DNA of 64,000 nucleotides, taken from Campylobacter showae (GTDB lineage Bacteria > Campylobacterota > Campylobacteria > Campylobacterales > Campylobacteraceae). The stretch lies in contig NZ_UWOK01000001.1 of the NCBI RefSeq assembly GCF_900573985.1, positions 1,054,001 to 1,118,000 on the forward strand, read 5' to 3'. Of this stretch, positions 63,776-64,000 are shown one piece after another. Each line of letters starts with the position of its first letter. Positions within the stretch are counted from its first letter, which is position 1. The notes beneath the pieces were generated by a model, which worked only from the letters and a program-made list of their open reading frames with translations, was not told where the DNA came from and did not search any database. Made by a program: the position numbers and the translations under genes.

Positions 63776-64000
63776 TTTTATTCCTTTATACTTTTTACAT
63801 TACATTCTTTATTCTAAAGTGTGTTTATCTAGTGTCTAAGAGTGATGCTATTAAATTTTACATGAGGATGATATAGGTGGTTGTGTGTGCTGTGGATTTG
63901 TGTGGGATTGATTTGTGCAAGTCGAAGCTGTATGGCTACTGTTAGTGCGTTATATTTTAAGGGTGTCAGGTAAAGACCATGGCGTGAAAAAGTAGTTTGT
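63776..64000. other. Post-rRNA region without a supported gene
   Basis: 225 bp, GT-rich on the plus strand, with no open frame, tRNA or clear repeat that I can support. Confidence 0.5.

Overview
The window reads as a Campylobacter chromosome segment. The evidence is the 16S/23S/5S sequences with tRNA-Ile(GAU) and tRNA-Ala(UGC) between 16S and 23S, the futalosine-pathway gene mqnE, an orphan HP1021-type response regulator, a two-domain IspDF, CcsBA cytochrome c maturation, and the order mrp / ispDF / regulator / sat-like / pgpA, which I recall from C. jejuni. Base composition is richer in GC than C. jejuni. That suggests the oral, anaerobe-leaning C. rectus / C. showae / C. curvus side of the genus, but this is inference and not a species call.

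Layout. 1-600: decayed IS1595-type transposase remnant and AT-rich sequence. 610-3812: dps, then galU-pgi. 3813-4378: first copy of a dispersed inverted-repeat element. 4379-12637: a tightly packed minus-strand operon, in transcription order exbB, exbD, TonB-dependent receptor, FecCD-type permease, ATPase, periplasmic binding protein, tonB, HutW/ChuW-like radical SAM enzyme, flavodoxin. Together this is an energised heme/iron importer plus an oxygen-independent heme-opening module. 12813-14902: a second receptor broken by three single-base shifts, each at an A-tract, behind a Fur-like promoter. 15204-17119: a stand-alone DUF2470-like protein and an ABC exporter. 17211-20105: YigZ and a fused MsrAB that lies between two copies of the dispersed element.

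20106-28615: ABC-F ATPase, SPL-type radical SAM protein, hydrolase, UPF0210/ACT pair, mrp and thiC. 28715-33022: ispDF, orphan regulator, degenerate ATP sulfurylase and pgpA, with a fourth, weaker element copy before pgpA. 33156-36664: CcsBA and a small membrane protein. 37614-41446: a psrABC/phsABC-type molybdopterin reductase. 41571-45526: a two-component system, a sensor-only Cache protein, a HIT protein and a Sel1-repeat protein. 45752-48522: three poorly known genes. 48667-52961: glmS and a GlnD-like protein that has lost its nucleotidyltransferase motif. 53073-57816: mqnE, purine permease, phosphoribosyltransferase, membrane glycosyltransferase-like protein and pseudopilin. 57817-63760: one complete rRNA operon.

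The least explained items are (a) the dispersed elements, with about 42-nt imperfect inverted arms around a G-rich hairpin, one copy having its core in the opposite orientation; (b) the thrice-frameshifted receptor in an otherwise intact region; (c) the anaerobic heme operon with its flavodoxin and nearby DUF2470 protein; and (d) the visible abundance of AAATTT, which is one form of the RAATTY motif linked to Campylobacter transformation.
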